This document shows positions 1 through 9,491 of a stretch of 64,000 nucleotides of DNA, in pieces. The notes beneath the pieces are model-generated. The model did not search any database. It had not been told where the DNA came from and saw only the letters and a list, made by a program, of their open reading frames with translations. The translations under genes and the position numbers were made by a program. Position 1 is the first letter of the stretch, and the number at the start of each line of letters is the position of its first letter. Origin of the DNA: Echinarachnius parma (taxonomy: Eukaryota > Echinodermata > Echinoidea > Clypeasteroida > Echinarachniidae); the NCBI GenBank assembly GCA_037951105.1, contig JBAMJV010001781.1, positions 166,535-230,534 of the forward strand, written 5' to 3'.

Positions 1-880
1 TCTTGATTTTTGTATGATACATAATTGTTAAGGGAATTTACTTTTTGTTCTGTTTAGTATAATTGATAAATATACAGATTTAAATATAATCTATTCATAT
101 TCAAAGCTCAAATTATGCACAATACAAATAGAATCACAACTTGTTTACCTCAAAGAAATATACTTTTTAAATTTTGTTTTTAATGCTGTGGAATTTGACA
201 TGAACATGTTTTGTCATTATTCATAGATAAAACATAACACTTGAATTGGATTGTTACCTAATTCAGATCATGAGCTAAATGTTCAATGCAAGGTTTTTTT
301 TTGCACACAGTAAGCAAGTATGTAAGTACATGTACAAACAAAAAAATTGTATCAGCACAATTAATCACAGTCAATCAGTAGTCTATGAAATATATACAAT
401 GCAAATAATAATTCACATATGTGAAATCTTAAATGATATCCACCATTTACTTTACAATGAACTCTGTTCTTGAAAGCCTACAGAGTTCATAATTACCAAA
501 ATGGTAATAAAACATCCACGGTTAAGTTACAGGGTGGTTTTGATTAAAAAAGCAGCTGTTAACACGAGAGAGCGCCCTCAAAACACCTCACACTTTTTTA
601 TCAACAATTTGTGGGGTGAGAGTAAGAAGGATGTGAAGTCGAGTTTTGGCTAAATCGAGATACACATACCACCTTGCATGTTCTCATTTTGGAAATATTA
701 ATTAAATATAAAAGAGAACAATTATCTCTGATGAACAAAACTGACTTAACGACCTTCTCTTTATCAACCAACAAAGTGTGAATGTGATGTTTGGTTAAAA
801 TGATTATTCAATAAAGAGATCAAGAGAAACAAATTTAAAACCATGTTGGCAGATTTTCAAAAATTTGATTCTGACGTTAT
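1..880. other. AT-rich non-coding stretch, no gene seen
   Basis: I see no convincing exon, RNA gene or transposon ends here. The sequence is AT-rich. Around 530-676 the segment begins CAGGGTGGT and ends ACCACCTTG, which could be short hAT-like terminal repeats, but no target-site duplication flanks it. Confidence 0.4.
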
Positions 881-881
881 G

Positions 882-1013
882 AGATCGTGCTCGAGATGGT
901 TATCGAGATCGTGCTCCTGAGAAAGTTGATCGAACTTCGTACGCTGCACAGGGTGATCGAGATCGTGCTCGAGATGGTTATCGAGATCGTGATCATGCTC
1001 CAGAGCAGGAATA
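882..1013 (+). repeat. Degenerate tandem repeat with Arg/Asp-rich coding look
   Basis: A unit of roughly 25 bp built on GATCGTGCTCGAGATGG and CGAGATCGTG recurs with spacers. Read on the plus strand it stays open for about 44 codons as repeats of the type RDRARDGY, ending at a TAG near 1010. No start codon or splice site convinces me. It may be a scrap of a repetitive gag-like or RNA-binding-type protein, or simply a tandem repeat. Confidence 0.45.
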
Positions 1014-1130
1014 GTTATTACTACCTGCTAATGAGTTATTAACTGACTTGTTGCCAGCGTTAATGTCACATTGCTGGAAAAACCTGCTTGAAGAACTTAA
1101 ATATCGTATTGTTCATATACCTTCACATAC

Positions 1131-1281
1131 TTGTTGCGGAAAACTACTGGGACATTTGGACAACATATCTCCTCCATGATCGGCCTGTTTCATAGAAACG
1201 AGCGAGCCACAACACATTTTTGAGGCGCGGAACCTCCGTGCATCTCCCTTTTTTGTGGGCAGTGTTAGAGTGTTAGGGCAT
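1131..1281 (-). CDS. Possible fourth exon of the unidentified minus-strand gene
   Basis: On the minus strand a pyrimidine-containing stretch ends in CCACAG before 1281, and a strong donor (GTATGT) follows position 1131. The enclosed 151 nt is open in the phase left by the exon at 1743-1867 (2 nt left over there, 1 nt needed here), giving about 50 codons rich in Cys, Lys and Arg. Nothing in the peptide is recognisable. The acceptor is mediocre and other AGs are nearby, so this exon is a weak proposal resting on phase agreement and the donor only. Confidence 0.27.
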
Positions 1282-1367
1282 CTGTGGTTCACCTTCAGAG
1301 CAAAAAAATGGCATCATGGAGAGAATGTATACCTGCAAAATCAAAAGGGATTAAGAGAGAGGGGAGG

Positions 1368-1395
1368 GGTGGGGGGAGGGGGGGAAGAGAAAAAA
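1368..1395. repeat. Polypurine tract
   Basis: Short G/A-only low-complexity tract (GGGGAGG and GGGGGAAGAG type). Confidence 0.6.
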
Positions 1396-1742
1396 ACAAT
1401 ATAAATAATTACAATAAAACCTTTTGGGGGTGAATACTATAGAGGATACACTGGATGTTTTGTACACAAAATCAGCAATGATATCTTGTGTCACTTGTAC
1501 AAAAATATGAGGAACACTTTAGAGCAAAACCAATGAAGTTGCATTTAGATATTAGAAACATTTGTGAACTCAAATTCAAAACACATTAGCTTATTTACAG
1601 GAATTACCAACAAAAATATGCAGTGCAACTTTTTTACAATGAACATTCCTTGAATGTTACAGATTGTCCAAAGTATAACAATGAATAAGGATTAAGGAAG
1701 AAAGATAACAAATACATGTTTTCACATAAAGAATTAGTCTAC

Positions 1743-1867
1743 CTTTCCTCCACCTCCAAGCAGCAAATCTGCCCTGGTCTCAAGCTGTCTGCCAATTCAA
1801 AGCTCTCATACAAAATCCTAGCTTTGCAGACCTCCTGCCACCTCGAAGGCTTTGCAGCGATAGGAAC
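1743..1867 (-). CDS. Internal exon of an unidentified minus-strand gene
   Basis: On the minus strand an acceptor (TTCATATTGACAG) precedes 1867 and a GTAGAC donor follows 1743. The 125-nt exon encodes about 41 residues beginning VPIAAKPSRWQEVCKARI and ending near LRPGQICCLEVEE. It starts in phase 0, which matches the phase-0 end of the exon at 2653-2825, so the two join in frame. Codon content and the absence of stops look coding. I do not recognise the family; the alternation of hydrophobic and charged residues suggests beta strands. It leaves 2 nt for the next exon. Confidence 0.55.
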
Positions 1868-2320
1868 CTGTCAATATGAAAAATCAAATACAATTTTGCC
1901 TGATTAATACATTAAATTTCACTATTTTTTCAAATGAAGCTAATTTTATAGATTATTATTTTGTCAACACATTAACATATAAATGGTGATTAATCATGCC
2001 AGTAAGGAAATTGTTCAATTTTGCTCATGAATAATCAATTTTGATTAATTCATCATTGGTTATCAACTAGTAGTTGGGATATTAATACGAAAACAAAATT
2101 GCAAGATCCTGATATTCCTCGTGTGGTATTGTTTCGAAAGACATTGTCCATTTGTAACTTGTACATTACATATTGATTTACTTGATTTCTAACTAATTAT
2201 TTACTGTTTCAACCCTCAAACAAGACACACATCTACAATAACAAAAAATTACCACATAACTGATATGTTATATATTTGTAAGAAATATGCAGAGATAAAA
2301 GGTCCAATGACTTCATAACA

Positions 2321-2413
2321 TTAACCCGTTGAGGACGAATTGATTTTGGTATAACACACATTCTCCATAGACTCAAGCCCGGAATATTTCGGGACCAGTC
2401 CTCAACGGGTTAA
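2321..2413. mobile_element. Tiny palindromic TTAA-ended MITE
   Basis: A 93-bp segment starts TTAACCCGTTGAGGAC and ends with its exact reverse complement, GTCCTCAACGGGTTAA, with a TTAA at each extreme. The 16-bp perfect inverted repeats and the TTAA ends suggest a miniature element of a TTAA-inserting superfamily (piggyBac or Kolobok type). It lies in the intron between the exons at 1743-1867 and 2653-2825 of the minus-strand gene. Confidence 0.6.
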
Positions 2414-2652
2414 TTATGATTTTGGCAAATTCAGTATCAAAAGATGGACAAGCCTTGATTAAAAAACTCACAAAGTGGCCAGGCAATTAGATTTGGTTAA
2501 AGATAAACAATGTTAACTTTATTCTCATTGCCAAGGATATCAAATGTTTGTAAACATTTATAATTAATTTCATCAGTAGTTACATGATTTTTATTTCACT
2601 GCTCTGGCAGTGGCCATTTTCATATGACAAACAATGTTATCTTTATTCGCAC

Positions 2653-2825
2653 CTGAACACTGACAGAGAACCTGTTCTTGATATTAAGGACGTACAGGGC
2701 TTGATCTCCATCATGGTTCCTGTTGGTCTTGCAACAGCTTCTGCCATCCGTTTTTGACGCGCCAAACAGACGACTGTGCCATTTGAGCCTCATCAACATG
2801 CATCCTCTAGAATAGTACTGATTCC
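2653..2825 (-). CDS. Internal exon of an unidentified minus-strand gene
   Basis: A textbook acceptor on the minus strand (a T-rich run ending TTTTCTTCAG) precedes 2825, and the donor CAG/GTGCGA follows 2653. The exon encodes about 57 residues including YYSRGCMLMRLKWHSRLF and ending DQALYVLNIKNRFSVSVQ. It ends in phase 0 and joins in frame to 1743-1867. If the second AG, 8 nt downstream, is used (exon start 2817), it also joins in frame to the candidate first exon at 4148-4321. Basic and Cys-containing, with hydrophobic strands; family not recognised. With its neighbours this is the best evidence for a host gene at the left of the window. Confidence 0.6.
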
Positions 2826-3354
2826 CTGAAGAAAACAAAAATGAAAAGAAAATAAACAGATAAGCATATGCCACTGAAATTCAAGAGAATTTATAGTCCC
2901 ACTGTATGTTATCCTTGAAAAGTGCAAACCACTGCATGATGAAATGGGGAAAAAGAAGAAGAAAGCAATCACTCATACCCAGCAGCTGATAAATTGTATG
3001 AAATAGAGATAGTTGATTAACATACAATTGTTAATTGCATTCTCAACCAAGACTGTAGAGTGTAGACATAGTGACGTACCCTGGTAATGTCTAACCTTTA
3101 GCAAAATGCATGATCAACAAATCTAGCTAGAATCCTGGGCCAACAGTAAAATATTTCAGTACAAATGTAAAAGAGGCCATGACAGCGCCAGATGTGTTGA
3201 TCTACATGTAGCTCTAGTCTATGTGCATATATGGCAAGGTTTTTTTTTAATAGTAAAAAATGGCTAAAACAATACAATAGTCAATACAAGTTACTACAGT
3301 CACAGACTGTACAGTCACTGTACATAGTCACAGGGTGAAAGGGAGTAAGGGAGG

Positions 3355-3510
3355 TGTACATGTACAGGGCACTGGCCCGCTGGTCTGGGGCCAGTGAAAT
3401 TGCACTTTCGGGCCAGTAAGAATGTATAAGAATTATATTTTGGTGGCCCGAACGGGCAAGCATATTTTCTATCCAACATTGACAAAATTAGAAAAGTCTG
3501 ATTTTCTTCC
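3355..3510. repeat. Fragment of a GGGCCAGTGAAAT-type MITE
   Basis: Contains GGGGCCAGTGAAATTGCA and TTTTGGTGGCCCGA, modules that recur at 3584-3912, 3920-4052, 4455-4615 and 4730-4795. The fragments are probably divergent or nested copies of one non-autonomous family. Confidence 0.5.
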
Positions 3511-3583
3511 AAGCTCCATGTCATAATTCATCTATATTCTATAAAAACAGTTTTGATCAGGAAATAGTGATATTATCTAATAG

Positions 3584-3912
3584 CAGGGCTCCACAATTAC
3601 CTTTTTAGTCAGTGGCCCGGTCAGGCCAGTGAAATAGATTCTTCCCCTATTCTGGTGGCCCAAAAGAAAATGTAATGGCCCCAAAATTGTATTTTATGAG
3701 TAAGCTTTTTACTATTCAAAATATCACTCTTTCCTTATATCAAACATGTGATTACAGATGAAGGATGACATAAAAGAAAACAAGATATTTTCATTTTGTC
3801 ACTGTCGGGTTGAAAATCTGCTTGCCCGATCGGGCCACCAAAAACTGTAGAAATTTTGCTGGCCCCAAGTGCAATTTCACTGGCCCCGGGCCAGTGCGAG
3901 TGTCAAGCCTTG
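3584..3912. mobile_element. hAT-like MITE with 7-bp flanking repeat
   Basis: Starts CAGGGCTCCACAATTACC and ends GTGTCAAGCCTTG, giving short terminal inverted repeats of the CAGGGCT type seen in hAT MITEs. CTAATAG occurs immediately before and after (3577-3583 and 3913-3919), close to the 8-bp duplication typical of hAT. No coding capacity. Contains the same GGCCAGTGAAAT and GTGGCCC modules as the flanking fragments. Confidence 0.5.
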
Positions 3913-3919
3913 CTAATAG

Positions 3920-4052
3920 TAATCAGTTTACTCATGAATGAAACAACCTTTTGGGGCCAGTCAATTTCTCTTTCGGGTCACCAAAAAGGGGGAAGAAATT
4001 ATTTCACTGGCCCGAATGGACCACTGACAACAAAAGTATGTGTGGAGCCGTG
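3920..4052. repeat. Second fragment of the same MITE family
   Basis: Carries TTTTGGGGCCAGTCAATTTC and TTTCACTGGCCCGAATGG and ends GTGTGGAGCC, which pairs with the start of the element at 3584. Probably the other end of an older copy interrupted or duplicated by 3584-3912. Confidence 0.4.
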
Positions 4053-4147
4053 CATGTTATATTTTGCGGCAATTTGAATTCTACAATAACAAGTACAACA
4101 ATCATCAAAGCCAAAGCCAAAGGGTAAATTTTAAATTTTAAAAATAC

Positions 4148-4321
4148 CATATAGTCTAAGGGTTCATCCTCGTAGCTCTCTAGTCTTAGGCTAATTATGG
4201 GTCTCCTCGATCGTGGAGGCCTCTGCCAGGTTGAGCTCAAGCCCCTTCTTCCCGCTCTCAGACTTAGTTCAAGTTCTTCATGCTGATCCAACAATCCTAA
4301 ATTGTTCACTTGATCTGCCAT
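4148..4321 (-). CDS. Candidate first coding exon of the unidentified minus-strand gene
   Basis: ATG at 4321-4319 (minus strand) has a good initiation context (A at -3, G at +4). It opens 58 codons: an acidic/Leu stretch (MADQVNNLGLLDQHEELELS), an Arg-rich block (PPRSRRPIISLRLES) and an acidic end, followed by a GTATTT donor in phase 0. It joins in frame to the next exon if that exon uses its second AG (start 2817). No signal peptide or transmembrane segment; the product would be cytosolic or nuclear. The donor is weak, so the exact end is uncertain. Confidence 0.45.
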
Positions 4322-4439
4322 TTTTAGTGGAGCCTTGAGGGAAGATGAAAATGAAAGAAAAAAACTGTTTCCTTTTTATTGATGAGTCATGTAATTTTCT
4401 ATTTCATTTTTAATTTGAGCTCCAAGTCCAAAGTCCAAA

Positions 4440-4800
4440 GTCCAAAATATAGTCAGGGTTACACTGGCCTGCTGGCCCAACCAAGGGTAATTAGCTTGCC
4501 AGTGAAATTGCATTTCGGGCCAGCAAAAATGTATAGCTATAACTTAGTCATCATTATGATCATATTTTGGTGGCCCGATCGGACAAGCATAATTTTTAAT
4601 CCGACTTGCGACCGTTTGACAAAATTAGAAAAATCTTGTTTTCCATGCTTCACTATAATATAATCACGTTTGATCAGGAAAGAGTGATATTTTGCAAAGT
4701 AATAAGTTCACTTTTTAAATAAAAACATTGGGGCCAGTACCAGAAAAGGGAAATAAATTATTTCACACACTGGCCCGACCAATCCACTGATTATGGAGGA
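4440..4800. repeat. Two further GGGCCAGTGAAAT MITE fragments
   Basis: 4455-4615 and 4730-4795 repeat the modules TGCCAGTGAAATTGCATTTC, TTTGGTGGCCCGATCGG and TTTCACACACTGGCCCG. Just upstream (4425-4447) a short tandem CCAAAGT repeat occurs. Confidence 0.45.
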
Positions 4801-5199
4801 AGAATCAGCAAATTAATTGAAATCCTTCCAGGAGAACAGATTTATTGTTATCGAAAGGCTGCGTAAAATGCCACTTTAATCTTATTTGACCTTCCCTTCA
4901 AATTTAATTTCAGATTCCGCAATCCCCAGCCGTAGAATTTTTACAAAGCGCTGTGTAACAAGTTAAGAATGATAATAACGTGCACAAAATGTTGCATCTT
5001 CTCAGACTTCACACTTGCATTAAACTGCATGTTAAAGTTTGCTACACAGGAATGCATGTTAAGTCAATCGGCAGCGCGAAGTTTCAAGACTACCGTACTC
5101 GGGGAAGAATTTATTGTTGATGACAATTGACATGTCACTCAACTCTCGAGTCATTCTCAAGTCATGACTCATGCCTGGACATGGTTACGGAATTGGGCT

Positions 5200-6285
5200 T
5201 GTAGCGACCCATACTTCGCTCATACATGTTGCTTCACCCCGACCTGCTTTTGCCGATCCAGTTATTTCCAGTTTATTACTCTCGGTACTTTTCCAGTTAT
5301 TTTCCACCACGTGGCTCATACATATTCATGTTTTCTCCGCGTGTGCGCCCATTCAACCAATCACGCATCACCATTTCGCCAGCCGCGCTTTTCAACTCCA
5401 CGTGCCTTTCACCAGTTTCTTCACTCCGATCAGCATCTCTCGTTGAGTCAACATCAATTCTAGTTTTCTCTCTCCGCCGTCGAGACCCTTCTGTGGCATG
5501 AATCTCCATCATGTCACAGCACCTTTCACGCTGCCCCTAGCGGACTGGATAGTTTCTAGTGGTACGTTATAATCACCGCCGTCTTGTGCCACTGATTCAC
5601 CACTGGGAGCTTCCACGTCACGATACGCACCGGGCAGTTCTGGCGTACTCACCTCACAGCTCGACTCACCGTAGCTGGTCTGCTCACGCATCTTCTTAGT
5701 CGGCCTACGACAATGGACGATTCACTGTTCCTTCGGCACCGACTCTGATTCCTGTATTCACCTTTCCTTGGCATCGACCCGTAGAGCGACTCACCGTCTC
5801 CGCGTCAACCGCCGCATCATCTTCTTCGTTTCTCGTCTCGACCGCGACCCACGAGGGTCAACTTCTTCATCAGCGTCGTCATCGCGCACTTCGCGGTTCT
5901 TCAACCCCGTCATCGAAGTCGCGTTTCCGCTTTCCAAGTCTCCGCATCATCATCGCGTGCAGCCCCTTCCTTCGTTCATCAAACCCGCATTTTCGGACTT
6001 CAGCAAACATTTACTGTAAGCGATTATTTATTGTCAGGCTTATTTTATTTTAATGTATCTTCGTGCAATATCTAATCCCGTTTATTCATTCATATTCTCA
6101 TCCCGTTGCAACGGCACACATGTATTTATTTATAACCCATTAAACATACGAAAAGGGAACCTTACTTTCTCTTGTGTTTTCTTGTCTACCTCGCTTCCTC
6201 GTAACTAAAATTAAAAGGTGATATGTTGTGTGAACACGCATTACAACACATACGCAATCTACACCCCACACATACATATCCCACA
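5200..6285 (+). repeat. 5' LTR
   Basis: 1086 bp, TG...CA. Open reading frames inside it are not conserved genes. Its last 40 bp or so are repeated at 6293-6332, and a third CCCACA lies at 6341-6346, so the LTR/PBS junction is locally duplicated. Confidence 0.88.
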
Positions 6286-6346
6286 TAAATAAACACATAC
6301 GCAATCTACACCCCACACATACATATCCCACATTGGTGGTCCCACA
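6286..6346 (+). repeat. Tandem duplication of the LTR end
   Basis: ACACATACGCAATCTACACC through TATCCCACA is copied a second time here after an 8-bp spacer. TTGGTGGTCCCACA then precedes the PBS. This looks like template slippage during reverse transcription at the primer-binding end. Confidence 0.7.
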
Positions 6347-6347
6347 T

Positions 6348-6359
6348 TGGTGACCCCAG
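6348..6359 (+). promoter_or_regulatory. Putative primer-binding site
   Basis: TGGTGACCCC immediately after the last LTR-end copy is complementary to a tRNA 3' end GGGGTCACCA. That is what I expect for animal tRNA-Trp (inference from general knowledge). The match ends after 10 nt. Confidence 0.55.
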
Positions 6360-6644
6360 TCGTTTTACTTGGAAGCTTGGTTTTACGATATTTAATGTTC
6401 CCTGCTTTTTGGACTTGCCTCATTTCAAAACCATTCCTCTCAATTATGTATCGAATGTTTTTATGCTCTTGCATTTATACACGTATTTTCGATACATTCT
6501 TATACCATGTCATGTTTGTTTATTATAGCGACTGCACTGCTATTTACATTACCATGCTTGTTATATTGCATTCTTTCATGCCCGATTTATAACATGCCAT
6601 GTTTGTAACCTTTTCTGGTCCGCTATACATATTCATGTACTAGG

Positions 6645-6738
6645 TAACAGCGGCGGCCTCCCGCTTTATAAATAGTGCCACCTTATAGATTGTTTTATTG
6701 TAACAGCGGCGGCCTCCCGCTTTATAAATAGTGCCACC
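6645..6738 (+). repeat. 56-bp direct duplication in the LTR-element interior
   Basis: TAACAGCGGCGGCCTCCCGC plus TTTATAAATAGTGCCACC occurs at 6645-6682 and 6701-6738. The TTTATAAATAG core looks like a TATA box, but no transcript start can be inferred. Confidence 0.75.
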
Positions 6739-6799
6739 ATTTTCCTGTATATTTGTCGATATTTATATCGTTCCTCATCTGTTCTTCGGCTTCGTCTCT

Positions 6800-6812
6800 G
6801 GTAGGGGAGTAC
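6800..6812 (+). promoter_or_regulatory. Putative polypurine tract before 3' LTR
   Basis: GGTAGGGGAGTAC abuts the TG of the 3' LTR, in the position expected of the plus-strand primer. Confidence 0.5.
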
Positions 6813-7895
6813 TGTAGCGACCCATACTTCGCTCATACATGTTGCTTCACCCCGACCTGCTTTTGCCGATCCAGTTATTTCCAGTTTATTACTCTCGGTA
6901 CTTTTCCAGTTATTTTCCACCACGTGGCTCATACATATTCATGTTTTCTCCGCGTGTGCGCCCATTCAACCAATCACGCATCACCATTTCGCCAGCCGCG
7001 CTTTTCAACTCCACGTGCCTTTCACCAGTTTCTTCACTCCGATCACCATCTCTCGTTGAGTCAACATCAATTCTAGTTTTCTCTCTCCGCCGTCGAGACC
7101 CTTCTGTGGCATGAATCTCCATCATGTCACAGCACCTTTCACGCTGCCCCTAGCGGACTGGATAGTTTCTAGTGGTACGTTATAATCACCGCCGTCTTGT
7201 GCCACTGATTCACCACTGGGAGCTTCCACGTCACGATACGCACCGGGCAGTTCTGGCGTACTCACCTCACAGCTCGACTCACCGTAGCTGGTCTGCTCAC
7301 GCATCTTCTTAGTCGGCCTACGACAATGGACGATTCACTGTTCCTTCGGCACCGACTCTGATTCCTGTATTCACCTTTCCTTGGCATCGACCCGTAGAGC
7401 GACTCACCGTCTCCGCGTCAACCGCCGCATCATCTTCTTCGTTTCTCGTCTCGACCGCGACCCACGAGGGTCAACTTCTTCATCAGCGTCGTCATCGCGC
7501 ACTTCGCGGTTCTTCAACCCCGTCATCGAAGTCGCGTTTCCGCTTTCCAAGTCTCCGCATCATCGCGTGCAGCCCCTTCCTTCGTTCATCAAACCCGCAT
7601 TTTCGGACTTCAGCAAACATTTACTGTAAGCGATTATTTATTGTCAGGCTTATTTTATTTTAATGTATCTTCGTGCAATATCTAATCCCGTTTATTCATT
7701 CATATTCTCATCCCGTTGCAACGGCACACATGTATTTATTTATAACCCATTAAACATACGAAAAGGGAACCTTACTTTCTCTTGTGTTTTCTTGTCTACC
7801 TCGCTTCCTCGTAACTAAAATTAAAAGGTGATATGTTGTGTGAACACGCATTACAACACATACGCAATCTACACCCCACACATACATATCCCACA
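6813..7895 (+). repeat. 3' LTR
   Basis: 1083 bp copy of the 5' LTR, near-identical, ending CCACA at 7895 directly before the GGCT target duplication. Confidence 0.88.
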
Positions 7896-7899
7896 GGCT

Positions 7900-8836
7900 A
7901 ATATATCACATAAATTGTGAGTTTTATTAGAAAAATTAAATGAAAATGTTTTAATACATCAAATCCTCAGTCTCAGATTAGTGGGAGTATTCTCATGATT
8001 TTTTCATTGAGGTTACACTTACACTTTCACTCAGTAATTTAGTTGATCCTACGCCGGCTACGACTACGTCTTACGACACTTTGAAAAAATATGAATTTTT
8101 TGTGCAACAAATCTAGTCAATATAAATAATGAATATTACACCACACTGTCAGTGTCAGTGTCCATTTTATTTGGGAAATGAAGGCTGCATTCTTCTTTAG
8201 AAGTAAAACAAAAACGTGTCAGACATAAATCATTGGATCGGCTTTGCCTTTGCTAGTGTGTTCTTGTCATATAAGAAATACAACACAAATTAGCATACGT
8301 GGGGCAAGTCAACTGAATCTAGATGAACGACACAGTAGGGGCGTCATTCGGAAAGGCATGAATTTTCACTGAAAATGGACAGTTATACAGTATATCACAC
8401 AGGTGCATGTCAATAAAGCAAAAAGTACGGATTCGAACTCTAAAAACAGGTTATATACTTACGATTTTATGGAAGGAAACCCAATTTTCAGCCGTACAAT
8501 GATACAGCAGACAAATATTTTGTATCGTTTTTCGTGGCTAGTTTTGGCGGTAAAACTTTTAACCGAGAATACTTTGCTGCTCGAAATGCTGAATCCTGAT
8601 TGGTCAATCGTCTCAGTCTAAGGTTTGTGAAATTACAGACTACCCCTTTGAGCAGACTGTAATTTTCGCTTCTGATGACGTATATAAATCTCGGATTTCC
8701 TTCAAATCTCCTTTGTGAAACGGGATTTCAGTCTATGGTCTAAACCGAGGTCTAAGTGACGTAATATGACGCAGATAAATCGGGGATTGTTACAAACCTT
8801 CGCCAAACCTCCTTTGTGAATACGGGCCATAGAATT
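7900..8836. other. Non-coding stretch, probable MITE in its right half
   Basis: No exon seen. From about 8615 to 8830 the sequence repeats GTTTGTGAA and TCCTTTGTGAA modules and ends AATACGGGCC, the look of a miniature element built on repeated CTCCTTTGTGAA boxes. Its ends are not defined. Confidence 0.35.
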
Positions 8837-9491
8837 CGATGGGAGTATTTTCAAATCCGTGTGACGTCATCAAAATACTGTTCTCTGATTGGACAAGGCA
8901 ACTATTCATTGTAACACATAGACAGGTTCAGATTACACAGATTAGTGCAACTTATAAGGGGTTTCATGACCTAAGAAACACAGTTGGAGCATTTTCAAAT
9001 TTCTCTGACGTCATCAAAGTACTGTTTTCTGATTGGACAAGGCAAATATTCATTGTAACACATAGACAGATTCATATTACACTGCTTAGTGCAACTTATA
9101 AGGGGTTTCTGGACCTAAGAAACACAGTTGGAGCATTTTCAAATTTCTCTGACGTCATCAAAATACTGTTTTCGGATTGGACAAGGCAAATACTCATTGT
9201 AACACATAGACAGATTCATGTTACACTGATTAGTGGAACTTATAAGGGGTTTCTGTACCTAAGAAACACAATTGGAGCATTTACAAATTTATCTGCCGTC
9301 ATCAAAATACTGTTTTCTGATTGGACAAGGGATATATTCAGTGTAACGTATAGACAGATTTAAATTACACTGATTAGTGGAACTTATAATAATAATTATT
9401 ATTATTATTATTAACATATAAGGGGTTTCTGGACATAAGAAACACAGTTGGAGCATTTCCAAATGTCTATGAAGTCATTAAAATACTGTTT
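8837..9491 (+). repeat. 144-bp satellite-like array, about 4.5 units
   Basis: The landmark TGACGTCA occurs at 8862, 9006 and 9150, and as TGCCGTCA at 9294, exactly 144 bp apart. A fifth, TGAAGTCA at 9470, is displaced by a 32-bp ATT microsatellite insertion. Because 144 is divisible by three, one frame stays open for 174 codons (8839-9363), with repeats of VIKILFSDWTRQ...YKGF. I regard the ORF as a consequence of the period rather than proof of a protein. Confidence 0.85.
9388..9415. repeat. ATT/AAT microsatellite inserted in the array
   Basis: AATAATAATTATTATTATT splits the fifth satellite unit between ACTTATA and AGGGGTTTCT. Confidence 0.8.

Larger units (their letters stand above)
5200..7895 (+). 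mobile_element. Young non-autonomous LTR retrotransposon (TRIM/LARD-like)
   Basis: Two direct repeats of about 1085 bp begin TGTAGCGACCC and end TATCCCACA. They surround an internal region of under 0.5 kb that has no gag or pol. GGCT flanks the whole unit at 5196-5199 and 7896-7899 as a 4-bp target duplication, typical of LTR-element integration. A tRNA primer-site candidate follows the 5' LTR and a purine tract precedes the 3' LTR. By eye the two LTRs differ only by one substitution (5436 versus 7049) and a 3-bp CAT indel (5947 versus 7560 region), so insertion is recent. It must have been mobilised by enzymes from elsewhere, or be an internal-deletion derivative. Orientation is set by the PBS and polypurine tract. 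Confidence 0.9.

Noticed and set aside
5768..7629. Duplicate open reading frames of 82-107 codons (Arg/Ser-rich) in both LTRs
   Set aside because: They lie within LTRs, appear in several frames on both strands, and have no domain; expected by-products of GC-rich LTR sequence.
8837..9491. CRISPR-like array
   Set aside because: The whole 144-bp unit repeats without unique spacers, and the genome is clearly eukaryotic.
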